Assembly: GCA_035289305.1 (NCBI GenBank)
Contig: DATDXN010000001.1
Span: 1-55,569, forward strand
Reading direction: 5' to 3'
Source: DATDXN01 sp035289305
Lineage (GTDB): Bacteria > Patescibacteriota > Microgenomatia > UBA1406 > HO2-37-13b
DNA: 55,569 nucleotides
Shown here: positions 36,564-45,536 of the stretch, piece by piece
Position numbering within the stretch: position 1 is the first letter of the stretch
Layout of the letters: the number at the start of each line of letters is the position of its first letter
The notes under the pieces: model-generated
What the model was told of the DNA's origin: nothing
What the model saw: the letters and a program-made list of their open reading frames with translations, nothing else
Database searches by the model: none
Translations under genes and position numbers: made by a program

Positions 36564-38336
36564 CTACCGTATCCACCACAACCGAAGCAGTGAGATATTT
36601 TTGAGGAGTGACCACGCGTCTTGATAAGAAAATTTCCCATCTTTATTGAAGTCAATCGGAATAAGTTTTTCAAAGACTGTATAGTTGTTTTGTTTCTCAA
36701 ATACGATAAATGTCTGACGCGGCACATAATAGGGCTTGATGACGACAACTCTGTAGGGCTGTCCAATAACGACATTATGCACTTCCTCTATTTTTCCTCC
36801 CCCGCGGTGAATGACGATACCTTTTTTCCTAAAAACCAGCCGCTCTGTGCGGTCAAATACTTGCACCTCAACATCGTTTGCTTCTGTTTGCAATTTGGGC
36901 CACGCAGTAAGGTTAATCGTCAAAGATGGACGAGGAATGACAGAAAAATTCCACGTAACCAAAGATACAAGAATCTTATTATTTTTGGCAAGTCCGAGAG
37001 TGAAACGATTGATGCCGCTTATTGCGCCAGTTTTCAGATATAAATCAATTGTCTCACGTGAAAAGGGTGAAACATCAGAAAAATCTGAAAAAAAATAGGT
37101 GATACCTGATGTAGGATCGTTTTGGGGAAGTACACGAGCCTTTTCATCAAAAAAGGCGAGCGCATACCCATCTTTTTGATCGAGAATAGCTTGTCCCCGA
37201 TTGACTACCTCTATTTTAAACTCATAGACAGAGTTGACAATAAGCTCCTGTCCCTGAAAATCTCCCAAGCCTGTTTTGATAAAAACTGTATGATTTTGCT
37301 CGGGGTCGCCTTTTTGTTTTGAGATTTCTTGCGCTGTGTAGTACTGCGGGTAAAATCCATCCCCCAAAATACTCCATGAAAATGAAGCAAAGGGCTCGCT
37401 GTCATATCGCAAGATAAACGGCGTCACCGCGCGCACTCTTTTATCCGGCAACCATACACGTTCATAGGCGATTTGTATGTACTCCGCAACTTTCTCCGGC
37501 GGATAAAATGTTGAGTTTAGACTTTCGACTTTAGACTTTAGACTTGCCTTGTGTGGCCATCCAGTCTCGGTGATAAACACCGGAAACTTCTTGGAAACTC
37601 CAAGTTTGGGAAGGAGCGAAAGCTCCCATTCATAGGAGCGTATTGAATTCCTGCCGGTTTCATACGGAGTGCCCGAAAAACCGGGGTTTGGGTATGAGTG
37701 TGAGACCCATCCGCCAATAGCGTCAAAAATTGAAGGTTCTCTCTCGATCATTTCTTTCAAAAAAATTGACTCATCTTCAAAGTATGGCAACCATGATGGA
37801 GCTGCCGCATCAAATCCAGCAAGCATCACAAAAAAATCCGCGTTTTGTTTTTTGAGCGTTTTGGCAAAAAGACCAGCAGTTTGGGCATAATCCACTGGTG
37901 AAACTGCCCCACCCCACTCTTTTGCGTGATTGGGTTCATTGAATAAAATGATATAGCGATTTTTGACAACCCAGTTCAACCCATCAAGAAAACTCGCCCA
38001 ACTCTCTGCATCAACTTTCTCGGGCTTGCGCCACATGTCGCCCTGCGGGCCTGTGGCAAGTCGGATAATGGGAATGAGATGAAGCCTGCGGAGCCGGTCA
38101 AAAATCCCCTGCCATTTTTCTGTGTTTCGATCATTTTCCTGAATGACGAGGGTAACATATCCCCAATCACCGCCTGATGAATTTGCAAGCTGCCCTGCCG
38201 CTTCCAAATCCTCATCGGTCGGCACTGCCAAGTGAATACCAAATTTATTATTTATTGGCGCGGCAAAAGAAAACCGAACCCAAACGAAGTTGATAAACAA
38301 AATGATAGTAATAATGATGATTCGCTGAATTCTCAT
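36564..38336 (-). CDS. Secreted GH-A-clan glycoside hydrolase with C-terminal dockerin
   Basis: A 590-residue protein. The signal peptide is IIIITIILFINFVWVRFSFA. A TIM-barrel hydrolase (about 30-345) has the clan A acid/base YIILFNEPNHAKEW (E134) and nucleophile FPVFITETGWPHK (E257), as in GH5/GH39-like enzymes. Residues about 350-550 are beta-rich accessory domains. The end (about 565-590) carries one EF-hand-like dockerin unit, IPIDFNKDGKFSYQDAWSLL, suggesting attachment to a cohesin elsewhere. Substrate is a beta-linked polysaccharide by family inference. An insert after TGWPHK (ASLKSKVESLNS) is encoded by TAGACTT words (37508-37545). TATAGT lies 7 nt before the ATG, mirrored by the promoter of the next gene. 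Confidence 0.82.
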   Translation of the reverse strand: MRIQRIIIITIILFINFVWVRFSFAAPINNKFGIHLAVPTDEDLEAAGQLANSSGGDWGYVTLVIQENDRNTEKWQGIFDRLRRLHLIPIIRLATGPQGDMWRKPEKVDAESWASFLDGLNWVVKNRYIILFNEPNHAKEWGGAVSPVDYAQTAGLFAKTLKKQNADFFVMLAGFDAAAPSWLPYFEDESIFLKEMIEREPSIFDAIGGWVSHSYPNPGFSGTPYETGRNSIRSYEWELSLLPKLGVSKKFPVFITETGWPHKASLKSKVESLNSTFYPPEKVAEYIQIAYERVWLPDKRVRAVTPFILRYDSEPFASFSWSILGDGFYPQYYTAQEISKQKGDPEQNHTVFIKTGLGDFQGQELIVNSVYEFKIEVVNRGQAILDQKDGYALAFFDEKARVLPQNDPTSGITYFFSDFSDVSPFSRETIDLYLKTGAISGINRFTLGLAKNNKILVSLVTWNFSVIPRPSLTINLTAWPKLQTEANDVEVQVFDRTERLVFRKKGIVIHRGGGKIEEVHNVVIGQPYRVVVIKPYYVPRQTFIVFEKQNNYTVFEKLIPIDFNKDGKFSYQDAWSLLKNISLLRLWWIR

Positions 38337-38343
38337 ACAAAAT

Positions 38344-38351
38344 ACTATAAT
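38344..38351. promoter_or_regulatory. Overlapping divergent -10 boxes
   Basis: TATAAT (38346-38351, plus strand, 7 nt to the ATG at 38359) and TATAGT (38344-38349, minus strand, 7 nt to the ATG at 38336) overlap by four bases, so the two genes should compete for polymerase. Confidence 0.6.
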
Positions 38352-38358
38352 TATACAG

Positions 38359-39033
38359 ATGTTTCAAGAGCTTCAAATAAAAACATTTTCACTCGGCGGA
38401 CTTGACACAAACTACTATCTCCTTTATACTCATAATGAAGGCGTCATCATAGATCCTGGAGACGAAGCAACTTTTATCGCAGAAAAAATTCAGGAATTCA
38501 AATTTTCTCCCTGTGCAATTGTCGCGACGCATGGACATTTTGACCATGTGCTTGCCGCTGGAGAATTACAACTGATATTTAATATACCATTTTACCTACA
38601 CCAAAATGATTTATTCCTTTTGAAGAATATGTGCACATCCGCGACCCACTGGCTTGGAAGACCCGTGAAACATCCAATTCCCCAGAAGATTATTACTGTT
38701 CAAGAAAATGATGTTATTGGATGTGCAGACTATCACTTAAAAATTATAGAAACCCCGGGACACACGCCCGGCAGCATCTGTCTCACAATCAATTTTAACC
38801 AACGAGCCTCGCCGAACCGAAGCGTAGACCAGTTTGACCCATTCAAATCAATCGTCTTCACCGGCGATACGCTTTTTAAAGGAGGAATTGGCAGATATGA
38901 TTTTTCCTACTCAAGTAAAGAAGAACTTGACGGTTCACTGCGAAAACTTGAGTTTCTACCACAGGAAACCGTCATATATCCCGGCCATGGAGAAGCAACC
39001 ACAATAGGCCATGAATCCCCTGCTATACTATAA
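38359..39033 (+). CDS. Metallo-beta-lactamase-fold hydrolase (glyoxalase II-like)
   Basis: A 224-residue MBL-fold enzyme. Ligand motifs: THGHFDHVLA (HxHxDH), ETPGHTPGSIC (His), FTGDTLFKGGIGR (Asp) and YPGHGEATTIGHE (His). The arrangement fits hydroxyacylglutathione hydrolase-like thioester hydrolases or persulphide dioxygenase relatives. A stretch between TPGSICLTI and SIVFTGDTLF (NFNQRASPNRSVDQFDPFK) is longer than normal and may be a repeat-derived insert. The stop codon overlaps the -10 box of the PBP2 gene. Confidence 0.9.
   Translation: MFQELQIKTFSLGGLDTNYYLLYTHNEGVIIDPGDEATFIAEKIQEFKFSPCAIVATHGHFDHVLAAGELQLIFNIPFYLHQNDLFLLKNMCTSATHWLGRPVKHPIPQKIITVQENDVIGCADYHLKIIETPGHTPGSICLTINFNQRASPNRSVDQFDPFKSIVFTGDTLFKGGIGRYDFSYSSKEELDGSLRKLEFLPQETVIYPGHGEATTIGHESPAIL
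39024..39029 (+). promoter_or_regulatory. Extended -10 box of the PBP2 gene
   Basis: TGC-TATACT inside the last codons of the MBL gene, 10 nt before the ATG at 39040. Confidence 0.6.
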
Positions 39034-39039
39034 GTGGCC

Positions 39040-40653
39040 ATGAAATCATTTCCTATTTTCCATAAAGAAAAAGGTCAACTTGCTGGTTTTGCAAAAAAGA
39101 AGCGCTCATCTGAAGAATCTCGCCTCTATCTCCTCCCGCTCTTTTTTGCTCTTGTTTTTTTGATACTGACAGGACGACTTTTACAACTCACGATCGTGAA
39201 GGGAAACTATTTCCGACACCTCGCCGAGGACAACAGACTCAAAGAAATTCCTATCGAAGCCCCCCGCGGGAAAATCATCGACAGAAAGGGGTTTACTGTC
39301 GCTTACTCATCCGCATCAGACACTCAAGGCAACCGCGGACTGCCCCGACGCTACAATGATCCGTATGCGTTTTCACATCTTTTAGGATATCGCCAAGTCG
39401 CCTCGAAAGAGGATATGAAAAACGACTCATGTGCAGTACGACTCAAAATGAATGATATGGTGGGGAAAGACGGTTTGGAAAAGATATACGAATGTATGCT
39501 GCGAGGCAAGAAAGGTAAAAAACTCGTCGAGATTGATGCAAAAGGAAAACCTCTCAAAACAATTTCTATTGTCTCGCCCCAGGAGGGAAAAACTGTACAG
39601 TTGAGCATTGATCTGGAACTGCAAAAATATGCATACCAAGCACTTCTTGATGGGCAAAAAGCTGCATACGGCAAAAAGGCAGTAATCATCGCCTCTATTC
39701 CAGAAACCGGCGAAATACTTGTGCTCATATCCATGCCATCCTATTCTCTGGAAGATTTTGAAATAAACGAAGAAGAAAAAATCCGTGCTCTTTTTGATAA
39801 TCCAGACAAACCACTCTTCAACCGCGCAACGCACGGCATATATCCCGCGGGATCAATTTTCAAACTCTTTGTGGCAACCGGGGGACTTGAAGAAAAAACG
39901 ATTGACGAACATTTTCGTGTCGAGGATACGGGCAAAATCACCCTCGGGGACAAAACTTTTGGCAATTGGTATTTCCTGCAATACGGGAAGACTGAAGGAA
40001 TGGTCGATATAATAACGGCTATTAAACGGTCAAACGATATTTTTTTCTACACCCTTGGGGAGAAACTGGGTGAGAAAAAAATCCAGAAGTGGGCGGAGCA
40101 TTTTGGATTTGGCAAAAAAACAGGGAGCATACTCCCTGATGAAGAAGGACTTGTCCCCTCTGTTTTCTGGAAACAGGACGTTTTGAAGGAAAACTGGTAC
40201 ACCGGAGACACGTACAATCTCGCAATCGGTCAAGGGTATTTGCTGACCACTCCTCTTCAAGTGCACACAGCCGCGGCTTCTTTTGCAAATGGCGGATTTC
40301 TCTGCGCTCCACAGTTTCTCAAAACCACAAAAGAAAAACCTGCCTCCTGCAAAAAACTTGAGCTCTCACAAAAAACACTGGATCTGGTGCGAGAAGGCAT
40401 GAGGGAAGCATGCAGCGCAGGCGGCACGGGCTGGCCATTTTTTGATTTTCCTATACCTGTGGGCTGCAAAACCGGCACTGCCCAATCACACGCTGCCTCC
40501 GGCATCCCCCATGCGTGGTTTACAGTGTTTGCACCGTTTGACAAGCCAGAGATTGCAATAACGGTCTTAGTGGAGGAAACAGGTGAGGGATCCAATGTCG
40601 CAGCCCCTATTGCAAAAGAAATCCTCACGAGTTATTTTTCCCGAACCCAGTAG
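39040..40653 (+). CDS. mrdA: Penicillin-binding protein 2 (class B, transpeptidase)
   Basis: A 537-residue protein. It has a cytoplasmic tail, one membrane helix (YLLPLFFALVFLILTG), the class B dimerisation region beginning APRGKIIDRKG, and a transpeptidase domain with SxxK at GIYPAGSIFKLF (S272, K275), SND at S331 and KTG at GCKTGTAQS (K477). It cross-links peptidoglycan during elongation. The dimerisation domain is shorter than in E. coli PBP2, and the RGxIxDRxG block is followed by YSSASDTQGNRGLPRRY rather than the usual long loop. GTG 39034 is an alternative start. Active-site motifs are complete, so the cell makes peptidoglycan. Confidence 0.93.
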   Translation: MKSFPIFHKEKGQLAGFAKKKRSSEESRLYLLPLFFALVFLILTGRLLQLTIVKGNYFRHLAEDNRLKEIPIEAPRGKIIDRKGFTVAYSSASDTQGNRGLPRRYNDPYAFSHLLGYRQVASKEDMKNDSCAVRLKMNDMVGKDGLEKIYECMLRGKKGKKLVEIDAKGKPLKTISIVSPQEGKTVQLSIDLELQKYAYQALLDGQKAAYGKKAVIIASIPETGEILVLISMPSYSLEDFEINEEEKIRALFDNPDKPLFNRATHGIYPAGSIFKLFVATGGLEEKTIDEHFRVEDTGKITLGDKTFGNWYFLQYGKTEGMVDIITAIKRSNDIFFYTLGEKLGEKKIQKWAEHFGFGKKTGSILPDEEGLVPSVFWKQDVLKENWYTGDTYNLAIGQGYLLTTPLQVHTAAASFANGGFLCAPQFLKTTKEKPASCKKLELSQKTLDLVREGMREACSAGGTGWPFFDFPIPVGCKTGTAQSHAASGIPHAWFTVFAPFDKPEIAITVLVEETGEGSNVAAPIAKEILTSYFSRTQ

Positions 40654-40664
40654 GATATATATGG

Positions 40665-40677
40665 TATACTATATACT
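40665..40677 (+). promoter_or_regulatory. -10 boxes of the gene at 40682
   Basis: TGG-TATACT (40665-40670), 11 nt from the ATG, and a second TATACT (40672-40677) 4 nt from it. Confidence 0.5.
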
Positions 40678-40681
40678 CTTT

Positions 40682-41188
40682 ATGATCACACAAGAACAGT
40701 GCAATCAGGTATTTCAGTATCAAGTCGAAGACATATCATCAAGGATCGAATTATTACTTTCTTCCTATTACATGCATCCTGGATATATAGAAACCGTTGC
40801 CGCAGCAATTAAAGAGAATTGCTCATCGCACCCGCTCATCGGTTTTCTCAAAACCGAAACTGGTATCCGCGCTCAGCTTGATGCGCTCTCATCACAGGGA
40901 ATTGTTGAGGCTACATATGAACATGTGAACCAAGATACTGTCGTCAACTGGCTTAAGATCGCAGAACGTATTGGCATACAATTGCCTACGGAAGAACAAT
41001 ACACGTATCTTATCGCTGCTGATGAACAAGCAGCTATCCTTTGTGAACAACTTGCACAAAAAAAACCACATGCTGAAGCCTTTTACCATACACAAGCAGA
41101 GAGACATGAAAAAAGAGCCCAAAACCTTGCGGTTCTTATGGAAAAAAATCAAAACGCCCTTTCAAAACGCTATACACGCATTCCTTAA
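40682..41188 (+). CDS. Hypothetical helical protein
   Basis: A 168-residue soluble, mostly helical protein with no signal peptide. Recognisable stretches are ISSRIELLLSSYYMHPGYIE and EAFYHTQAERHEKRAQNLAV. No family known to me. I use ATG 40682 because of the promoter; the longer frame from 40583 lies inside the PBP2 gene. Confidence 0.6.
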   Translation: MITQEQCNQVFQYQVEDISSRIELLLSSYYMHPGYIETVAAAIKENCSSHPLIGFLKTETGIRAQLDALSSQGIVEATYEHVNQDTVVNWLKIAERIGIQLPTEEQYTYLIAADEQAAILCEQLAQKKPHAEAFYHTQAERHEKRAQNLAVLMEKNQNALSKRYTRIP

Positions 41189-41195
41189 CATTAAC

Positions 41196-41224
41196 ACGTA
41201 ATCCACCTTACGCGTGGAATACGT
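41196..41224. terminator. Hairpin between convergent genes
   Basis: ACGTAATCCAC (41196-41206) and GTGGAATACGT (41214-41224), one mismatch, 7-nt loop, then a T-rich stretch (TTATTTTATT) on the plus side. Confidence 0.6.
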
Positions 41225-41245
41225 AGATACCTGTTATTTTATTTA

Positions 41246-43438
41246 CTAAAGCACGTCTGAAAATGTGGAAAGTGATTGGATGAGTTGATTAAGATAGATT
41301 TTCTTCGTCTGATCATCGAGAGAAGCTCTTTGAGGACCATCAGTAACATATACGATTGCATCTGAAGTGTCACGTATTTCAATAAGTCGTTGTATGGCAT
41401 TTTGCAATGCACTCTTGATGAGATGTGATGAAGTAACTGCTGTATCAGTAAATACAGAAACCCACTGATTATTCATGTTCCAGCGAATATTATATGTTTC
41501 CACTATGGAAAAGACATTGTTTATCGAATTGGTAGATTTAAAAATACCAAGATACGGACCAGTGCCCTCCTTGGGATAAAAACTGTAAGTTAAACCAAGC
41601 GACGGTGAATCTCCCCAAAAATAACGGTCAGGCAATGGAGGAAACGTCTTTTTGTCCTGCATTTTTTGAGCAACCATGGTAACGTCTAGTATATCTACCG
41701 CTCCATCTTGATTAACATCTTCTGGTAAATCACTCCCTTGTTCGTTGAATTTTTGATAGACCAAATCTAAATCAGTCGAATTAATTACGCGGTCTTCATT
41801 AACGTCAGCAGGATCAGGTTTGTTTGATCGTATGATGATTTTTGCTGTATGTGTTATTGGATTAATCTCTTTGAGTTCTATTTGTAAGTTATATACATAG
41901 TCGTTGAACAGGGGATATTGCTGTGTAAGGGAAAATACGTCTTGTGCAATTGCTTGTTCTTGGATAAGAACCAAGCTTCGTTCCAAATGATCTGCGTAAG
42001 ATGACAATTCCTCATGCGTGTGAATTAAGATACCTTTATCATTTTGGTCTTTCTCCCTATATTCTATATAGTAGTCTAATAAATATCCATCTACAACAAC
42101 CCATTTTACTCCCCCATCAAAAGGTGTATGAAGTATATACTCTTCATCAATATTGTTTTGTTCCTTGTCCACTGAAACGGTTTTTATTGAATCAGGCGAA
42201 TCAATCCAGTTGAAATGCTTTTTCAAAAAGGGGTTGAAATATAATCCATATACTCCATTTCCCATGACATCAAAATCGTTGCCATATTCTGAAAAAGAAT
42301 AGCATGTTTCATTTTCAAACACTTTTACCTCTTTTACTTCATTTCCTTTGTCTATTTTCTTTATATAGCGATCACCAATTCTATTTTCGTTAAAGGGTTC
42401 AGCGCACCATGCTTTAGTTGCATGACGAGCGCCAAGATTATGCCCAAATTCGTGAGCAAATATATCAGAAAATACGCTCAAACTCGTATTGTCGCTATAA
42501 TCTTGACCAGATATATTATGTAATCGCTTCTGCAGAAATTTAGACCTGTGCACAACGATGGATTGTGCTACATTCAAAGATATTACCTGATTGACGTTTG
42601 TTACTTCTAGATATGTTTTACCCAGTGTTCCTCGACCACCCCAATTTTTAGAATTATTTGTCACAAGAACATACATAAGACTCTTACTCTCTGCTAATTT
42701 CTGACTTGATCCACTGTCGGCTACTTTTTGAGCAATACTTTGAATATGTTCATAGAATTTATCAAGCTCTGGATCTATTTCCTCCATTTCATGCCACGTC
42801 GGAATAATATCTGCAGACAGTGAAAGTTTGTCATATGAGTTTTTTGTGTAAAAAGGAATGACTTCTTGGTTTACTTTATCGAGTATCACGGTGGGGTCGG
42901 GTAATGTAGTCGGGTCAACTCCTTGTTCATAACCCAAAAGGATGAGTATCTTTTGCTTTCCCAGAACATCTAACGGTGGAGTAAACGTGACTTGGATATC
43001 TCCACCTCCTGCAAGGATAGTTTTTGAGGAGGGCAGTTGTGGTGATGGCGAAATTGAGAGAGTGGGTAGTGAAGATTGAGATTGAAGAAGAGTGCGTTCT
43101 GTTGCTTTTTTAATAGTCACTTTGGTTCCAGAAAGAAAAAGTGCATCTAGATTATCAGTGATAATCAGTTTTGATTTTTCTCGTGTGTGATCATTGATAA
43201 AAAAGAGCTCATTGGATGAACGTTTACGCTCAAAATCATCTGCATGCAGGGTTTCAATGGTACCGGTAACATTACTGACTTGTTTTTCAGTGTAAAGAGG
43301 AGTCTTTTGTTCTACTGCGTGTGAACGGGTGATTTTGCGCTCTTGATTAGTTATGATGGTGAAAATCAGGAGCAGGATGCTTACGATGAAGAATATGAAT
43401 AAAAAGATAGATCGAGAAGAAAAGATACGAGATTTCAT
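41246..43438 (-). CDS. Secreted M11-like zinc metalloprotease with dockerin
   Basis: A 730-residue protein. The signal anchor is SIFLFIFFIVSILLLIFTII. The zincin motif is IFAHEFGHNLGARHA (H329, E330, H333, H339) and the Met-turn is NDFDVMGNGVY (M392), the layout of metzincins, closest to gametolysin-type M11 enzymes. Residues 541-593 are a two-unit type I dockerin: PADVNEDRVINSTDLDLVYQ and PEDVNQDGAVDILDVTMVAQ. A further 130-residue domain follows, unusual since dockerins are often terminal. It probably degrades external protein while docked to a cohesin. No cohesin gene is in the window. Confidence 0.85.
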   Translation of the reverse strand: MKSRIFSSRSIFLFIFFIVSILLLIFTIITNQERKITRSHAVEQKTPLYTEKQVSNVTGTIETLHADDFERKRSSNELFFINDHTREKSKLIITDNLDALFLSGTKVTIKKATERTLLQSQSSLPTLSISPSPQLPSSKTILAGGGDIQVTFTPPLDVLGKQKILILLGYEQGVDPTTLPDPTVILDKVNQEVIPFYTKNSYDKLSLSADIIPTWHEMEEIDPELDKFYEHIQSIAQKVADSGSSQKLAESKSLMYVLVTNNSKNWGGRGTLGKTYLEVTNVNQVISLNVAQSIVVHRSKFLQKRLHNISGQDYSDNTSLSVFSDIFAHEFGHNLGARHATKAWCAEPFNENRIGDRYIKKIDKGNEVKEVKVFENETCYSFSEYGNDFDVMGNGVYGLYFNPFLKKHFNWIDSPDSIKTVSVDKEQNNIDEEYILHTPFDGGVKWVVVDGYLLDYYIEYREKDQNDKGILIHTHEELSSYADHLERSLVLIQEQAIAQDVFSLTQQYPLFNDYVYNLQIELKEINPITHTAKIIIRSNKPDPADVNEDRVINSTDLDLVYQKFNEQGSDLPEDVNQDGAVDILDVTMVAQKMQDKKTFPPLPDRYFWGDSPSLGLTYSFYPKEGTGPYLGIFKSTNSINNVFSIVETYNIRWNMNNQWVSVFTDTAVTSSHLIKSALQNAIQRLIEIRDTSDAIVYVTDGPQRASLDDQTKKIYLNQLIQSLSTFSDVL

Positions 43439-43483
43439 TAGTTTACCTTATAATCTTTTTAGAAAGAATGCAATGAGTATTAT

Positions 43484-43507
43484 TTCTATTGAATAAATTC
43501 AATAGAA
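43484..43507. terminator. Perfect 10-bp hairpin after the propeller-like gene
   Basis: TTCTATTGAA / TTCAATAGAA with a 4-nt loop, directly downstream of the minus-strand gene ending at 43512 and just upstream of the protease gene start. Confidence 0.65.
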
Positions 43508-43511
43508 CTTT

Positions 43512-44690
43512 TTATTCAAAATTTGACCATACTACATATGCACAACTATTACTTACTGCAAGCGCCTCACAGATATTAACCATTTTATTAGTATTAAAAT
43601 CAACAAGAATAGTCGGCGGATTTGTATTGCCCTTTGGATCATATAAATCATATGTCCCAAATAAACCACTTGGTGATATAGAAAGTCTTACAATATTCAT
43701 ATACGGATATTTATCTAGAGACAAAAGTGCGAGCTCTTTAGTTACAGAGCTTTGTCTATCAAAAAGAAATAGTTGGCTTTGACGACTACTATTTGTAAAG
43801 TAGTACAGAATTCTATTAGCGCGGTCAGAAATAGCTTCTCCCTCTATAAATACTCCTGCTTCCATAAGTTTTTCACGGTTGCCCTCCTTAGTTGTGCGCC
43901 ATATACTTTTATTATCCTTATAAAGGATAAAATCATTAACCCAATCAATTGCGTAAGCACCGCCAACTTGGGTAAGTTGTTTTTTTTGTTTTTTGATAAA
44001 ATCATAAATAAAAACATCACCGGTAAATTCCCCTCTTGATGTATCGTAGATTATCCTATTTGCTGTTTTATTGAGGCGATAATCCGATTGAATCCCGGAT
44101 GGGACTATACCAATTTGTTCTTGTTGACCATTTACGGTAACTCTGTGTAAAATATTCTCGTTTATGTAAATTATTTCTTTATTATTAATCCACACAAAAT
44201 TACTAACACCTTCGCCTGTTTGAACTATAGGTATTTTTATCTCAGTTGCGGTTTGTGTATCAATAACGACATGTTCCCAACTATTATTGCCATAAGTTGA
44301 AGTTAAAGCAAGAATATATTTATTATCGGGAGAAAAATTATAAAGCACATCTATTTTCCCCGAATTTGTTAACTTTTGGTTATTGCCGAGATTAGTATCA
44401 CTAAGATATGCATCTCCATTAACTTGGAATGCGAATTTCTCCACTGTAGAAAGAGGTTTTTGAACTTGATTTAATGTCGAATTTACAGGCGCTAAAGTAG
44501 GCTGTGCAACCGTTTGTACAGGAGGAATTACTATTGGTTGACTAATTGTTGTTTCCTCTTCACTTTGCCGTGACGTCATAAACATATATGTTCCCACTGA
44601 TGAAACAAAGGCAATCACTGTCGCAAACAAAAGGAGTACAAATACGTTCATAAACGATGGTGATGTGTGTGGCCTGTCCTGTTGTTCCAT
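43512..44690 (-). CDS. Membrane-anchored beta-propeller-like (TolB/WD40-type) protein
   Basis: A 392-residue protein. A membrane helix (FMNVFVLLLFATVIAFVSSV) and a Pro/Thr-rich stalk (about 45-80) are followed by about 300 residues of repeating four-strand units, e.g. LYNFSPDNKYILALTSTYGN, SNFVWINNKEIIYINENIL and LSISPSGLFGTYDLYDPKGN, as in TolB-type propellers. It is exposed outside the membrane and may bind carbohydrate or protein. It has no catalytic motif. It lies upstream of the dockerin protease, but the hairpin between them suggests separate transcripts. Confidence 0.7.
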   Translation of the reverse strand: MEQQDRPHTSPSFMNVFVLLLFATVIAFVSSVGTYMFMTSRQSEEETTISQPIVIPPVQTVAQPTLAPVNSTLNQVQKPLSTVEKFAFQVNGDAYLSDTNLGNNQKLTNSGKIDVLYNFSPDNKYILALTSTYGNNSWEHVVIDTQTATEIKIPIVQTGEGVSNFVWINNKEIIYINENILHRVTVNGQQEQIGIVPSGIQSDYRLNKTANRIIYDTSRGEFTGDVFIYDFIKKQKKQLTQVGGAYAIDWVNDFILYKDNKSIWRTTKEGNREKLMEAGVFIEGEAISDRANRILYYFTNSSRQSQLFLFDRQSSVTKELALLSLDKYPYMNIVRLSISPSGLFGTYDLYDPKGNTNPPTILVDFNTNKMVNICEALAVSNSCAYVVWSNFE

Positions 44691-44741
44691 GTTTTCATGA
44701 TATAGAATTGATCAGGAAAAATCAAGAGCATCTAATTTGAT

Positions 44742-44765
44742 AAGCATAAACTTATGCTTTATACT
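44742..44765 (+). promoter_or_regulatory. Operator-like repeat and -10 box of the fic gene
   Basis: AAGCATAA (44742-44749) and TTATGCTT (44752-44759) around AC, directly followed by TATACT (44760-44765), 11 nt before the ATG at 44777. A bound repressor would cover the upstream edge of the -10. Confidence 0.55.
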
Positions 44766-44776
44766 TTCAATTGCTT

Positions 44777-45532
44777 ATGGAAAAAAAACTCGCTCTATTA
44801 ACACAAAAAAAACAAAGGCTAGATGCCTATAGACCGCTTTCTGCCGCATTGGTTAAAAACCTTGAGGATTGGTTTAGAGTAGAGCTTACATATACTTCCA
44901 ATGCTATTGAGGGCAACACACTCAACCGCCAAGAAACTGCTTTGGTCGTTGAAAAAGGTATTACGATTGAGGGAAAAAGCCTTCAAGAACATCAGGAGGC
45001 GATCAACCACGCTCATGCACTTGTGTTTATCAAAACCCTCATCACGAAGAAAGGAAGAGAACTCAGTGAAGGAGATATTTTGGATATTCACAGAATTATC
45101 CTCACTAAAATAGATGACATCAACACAGGAAGATATAGAAACATATCAGTACGAATAGCAGGTTCTACGGTAGTTTTGCCCAATGCAGCAAAAGTATCCG
45201 ACTTAATGAGTGCGTTTGTTGCATGGCTAAACTTACCTCATACCGAACACCCCGTAAAAATAGCAGCAGACACACACTACAAATTGGTAAGCATTCATCC
45301 GTTTGTTGACGGAAACGGAAGAACCGCACGGCTCCTCATGAATCTTCTACTCATGCAAGAAGACTACCCACCAGCCTTGATCAGAAAAGAAGACAGAAAA
45401 AAATATATCACTGCTATTGAACAAGCACAGCTAGGAGGAAGCTTGCACGACTATTACGAACTTATAATAGATGCAGTTGATCGATCTTTCGATATTTATC
45501 TTGAAGCTTTGGAGTCAAAAGAATCAAAATAG
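44777..45532 (+). CDS. fic: Fic-domain protein, class II (N-terminal inhibitory motif)
   Basis: A 251-residue protein. The Fic core is SIHPFVDGNGRTARLLMNLL (H174 to R185), which transfers AMP from ATP to a target. The inhibitory helix motif YTSNAIEGNTL (residues 39-49, S/T-x-x-x-E-G/N) precedes it, so this is class II, kept off by its own N-terminus until relieved. The flap region and helices look complete. An operator-like repeat lies upstream. Targets are unknown. Confidence 0.92.
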   Translation: MEKKLALLTQKKQRLDAYRPLSAALVKNLEDWFRVELTYTSNAIEGNTLNRQETALVVEKGITIEGKSLQEHQEAINHAHALVFIKTLITKKGRELSEGDILDIHRIILTKIDDINTGRYRNISVRIAGSTVVLPNAAKVSDLMSAFVAWLNLPHTEHPVKIAADTHYKLVSIHPFVDGNGRTARLLMNLLLMQEDYPPALIRKEDRKKYITAIEQAQLGGSLHDYYELIIDAVDRSFDIYLEALESKESK

Positions 45533-45536
45533 CTTT

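Noticed and set aside
41246..43438. Nested plus-strand frame at 42001-42213 as a gene
   Set aside because: It lies antisense to the zinc-protease coding sequence and shows no protein features.
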